This document shows, piece by piece, positions 11,125 to 12,377 of a stretch of 12,377 nt of DNA. The translations under genes and the position numbers were made by a program. Source of the DNA: an uncultured Eggerthellaceae bacterium (GTDB taxonomy: Bacteria > Actinomycetota > Coriobacteriia > Coriobacteriales > Eggerthellaceae); the NCBI GenBank assembly GCA_948829205.1, contig CAQLOA010000003.1, forward strand, positions 1 through 12,377, read 5' to 3'. The stretch's first letter is position 1, and every line of letters begins with the position of its first letter. The notes below the pieces were generated by a model, which saw only the letters and a program-made list of their open reading frames with translations, made no database searches and had not been told where the DNA came from.

Positions 11125-12377
11125 TTAGAGCGGACGTCGAACGGCCTGGATTCCGACCATCCGCGCCTTCAGAAGGTCGACGTCGCCGGGGTCGTGGGTG
11201 GCCACCACCAACGGCCGGCCGTGCAGGTTCTCAAGGATGAACGCGCACGCCTTGCTGTGGCTTTCCTCGTCCAGGCCTGCGAACGGCTCGTCGAGCACTA
11301 TCGCCTGGCCGTCGGACAGCATTGCGCGCACGATCTCGGTCAGGCGCTTCATGCCGCCGGAAAGCTCGCAAGGCTCCTTGTCGCAGGCGTCCTGTGGGAG
11401 CAGTTCGCGCAAAGCTTCGCGAACCTGCTGCTCGGTCACTCCGTTTCCGGCTGCCAGCAGCACGTTCTCGCAAGCTGTTAGGCCGCCGACAAGCGATTCC
11501 GTCTGAAGCATCGCACCGAACCTTTCGGGCGCGCGAACGCTTCCCGAATCCGTCTCCGCAGCCCCAAGCATCACGGCGATGGCCGTGCTCTTGCCGCTTC
11601 CCGTGGGCGCCATGAGGCACACGCGCTCGCCCGGCGCGACACGAAGGACGAACCCTTCCAGCACCTTGTTGCCGTCGTAGCCTTTGCGCACTTCCTCCAC
11701 GACGATGGCGGCTTCGGGGTTGAGAGGTGCGGTTGGCGATGACGTTTGCTCGGCGAAAGGCGAGGGCTCTGTAGGCCCGGAAGATTCATCGAACGATTCA
11801 TCCGCTTTGTTTTCTGGCAGGCCTCCTTGTTTGGCGCCCTTGCCCCCACGCCCCGCCAGCCTGGCTGCCTTCCCGCTGAGCTGCAGCAGGGCCACAACGG
11901 CCTTCTCGCATGCCCAACTGAGCACCATGACCACGATCGTCAGGGCCAGAAGGTTCCCGCTGTCCAGCGTCAGCTTCGACGCGTACACGGCCGAGCCCAG
12001 CGAGTCCATGGGAAGGCACAGCAGCTCGGCGGTTATTCCGGCGCGCCACGACAGCGCCACCGCCGTCTTGCTGGCCGCCACGAAGAAGGGGAGGGCCGAG
12101 GGCCATATGCAGGCAACGAACACGCGCACCTTCGACACGCCTGCCAGCCGAAGCACCGTCTCGGCCTGGCGCGGGCGCGCCTCAAGCGCCTGCATCATCC
12201 CCACGTAGAAGGGCGGGAACGCCACGAACGCGACTATGGTCACCAGCGCGCCAGCCGACCCCCAGGCCACCAGCACTATCACGATGACGCACGCCACGGG
12301 CGCGCTCTTCATCACCTGCAGAGGCGCGAACATCGCCTCCTTCACCAGGCGGAAGCGGTGCGCAAGCGCCCCGATTG
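11125..12377 (-). CDS. Fused ABC importer, permease plus ATPase (NitT/TauT type), 5' end cut by window
   Basis: The frame is open from the right edge to TAA at 11125-11127, giving at least 417 residues; the true start lies outside. Counting from the GTG at 12343-12345, residues 1-157 are a binding-protein-dependent permease domain with 'MKEAMFAPLQVMKSAPVACV' before it (SsuC/TauC/NitT-like), the EAA-type loop 'AETVLRLAGVSKVRVFVACI' (61-80) and 'WPSALPFFVAASKTAVALSW'. A Ser/Pro/Glu-rich linker follows (about 165-212). Residues 213-406 are an ABC ATPase: Walker A APTGSGKS (246-253), Q281, signature LSGGMKRL (328-335), Walker B AIVLDE (348-353), H384. Walker A begins Ala, not Gly. In this transporter class (nitrate, sulfonate, taurine, thiamine-precursor import) the two are normally separate proteins. 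The substrate cannot be told; the binding protein is presumably beyond the right edge. Confidence 0.88.
   Translation of the reverse strand, partial: IGALAHRFRLVKEAMFAPLQVMKSAPVACVIVIVLVAWGSAGALVTIVAFVAFPPFYVGMMQALEARPRQAETVLRLAGVSKVRVFVACIWPSALPFFVAASKTAVALSWRAGITAELLCLPMDSLGSAVYASKLTLDSGNLLALTIVVMVLSWACEKAVVALLQLSGKAARLAGRGGKGAKQGGLPENKADESFDESSGPTEPSPFAEQTSSPTAPLNPEAAIVVEEVRKGYDGNKVLEGFVLRVAPGERVCLMAPTGSGKSTAIAVMLGAAETDSGSVRAPERFGAMLQTESLVGGLTACENVLLAAGNGVTEQQVREALRELLPQDACDKEPCELSGGMKRLTEIVRAMLSDGQAIVLDEPFAGLDEESHSKACAFILENLHGRPLVVATHDPGDVDLLKARMVGIQAVRRPL

Noticed and set aside
1..12377. CRISPR array, insertion sequence, phage genes or rRNA/tRNA
   Set aside because: No regularly spaced repeats, transposase or integrase motifs, terminal inverted repeats or conserved RNA segments were seen on reading both strands.

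Overview
This is a GC-rich bacterial chromosome segment with tightly packed genes and AT-richer intergenic islands. The proteins, the Gram-positive style PhoR sensor, the lipoprotein PstS and the coriobacterial-looking TIGR02452 protein suggest an actinomycete of class Coriobacteriia, probably an Eggerthellaceae gut species. The taxon is an inference, since no rRNA gene is present.

Left flank (1-1545): the start of a VOC/glyoxalase-family gene runs off the left edge on the minus strand, behind a palindromic operator-like site. A probable small ORF overlaps thpR (2'-5' RNA ligase/cyclic phosphodiesterase family) by ATGA. A single-gene fluoride channel, crcB/fluC, follows. A small AT-rich minus-strand gene of unknown function comes next, and then the C-terminal remnant of a sirtuin gene (1647-1799).

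Phosphate block (1841-7700, plus strand): pstS, pstC, pstA, pstB, then a PhoP-like response regulator and a PhoR-like sensor kinase. The high-affinity phosphate ABC importer is therefore linked directly to its two-component regulator, with no phoU between them. TTNACA repeats at 11-bp spacing lie before pstS and before the regulator gene and look like Pho boxes. PstS is the most striking gene: its sequence is circularly permuted. The half that is normally C-terminal (SREEGSGTR ... GQRIVED) comes first, and the half that is normally N-terminal (AGSSSVTP ... IFSGDAQTW) comes last, behind a normal lipoprotein signal peptide.

Right part (7726-12377): a TIGR02452/DUF2263 macrodomain-like protein with an altered catalytic Glu pair; a small minus-strand gene with a strong terminator; a two-gene operon of an XRE-type repressor and a four-TM membrane protein behind a near-consensus promoter with an overlapping palindrome; a TipA-like MerR regulator behind its own 19-bp-spacer promoter with a dyad; and, convergent to it, a NitT/TauT-type ABC importer in which permease and ATPase are fused in one chain, cut by the right edge.

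No CRISPR array, insertion sequence, tRNA or rRNA was seen.
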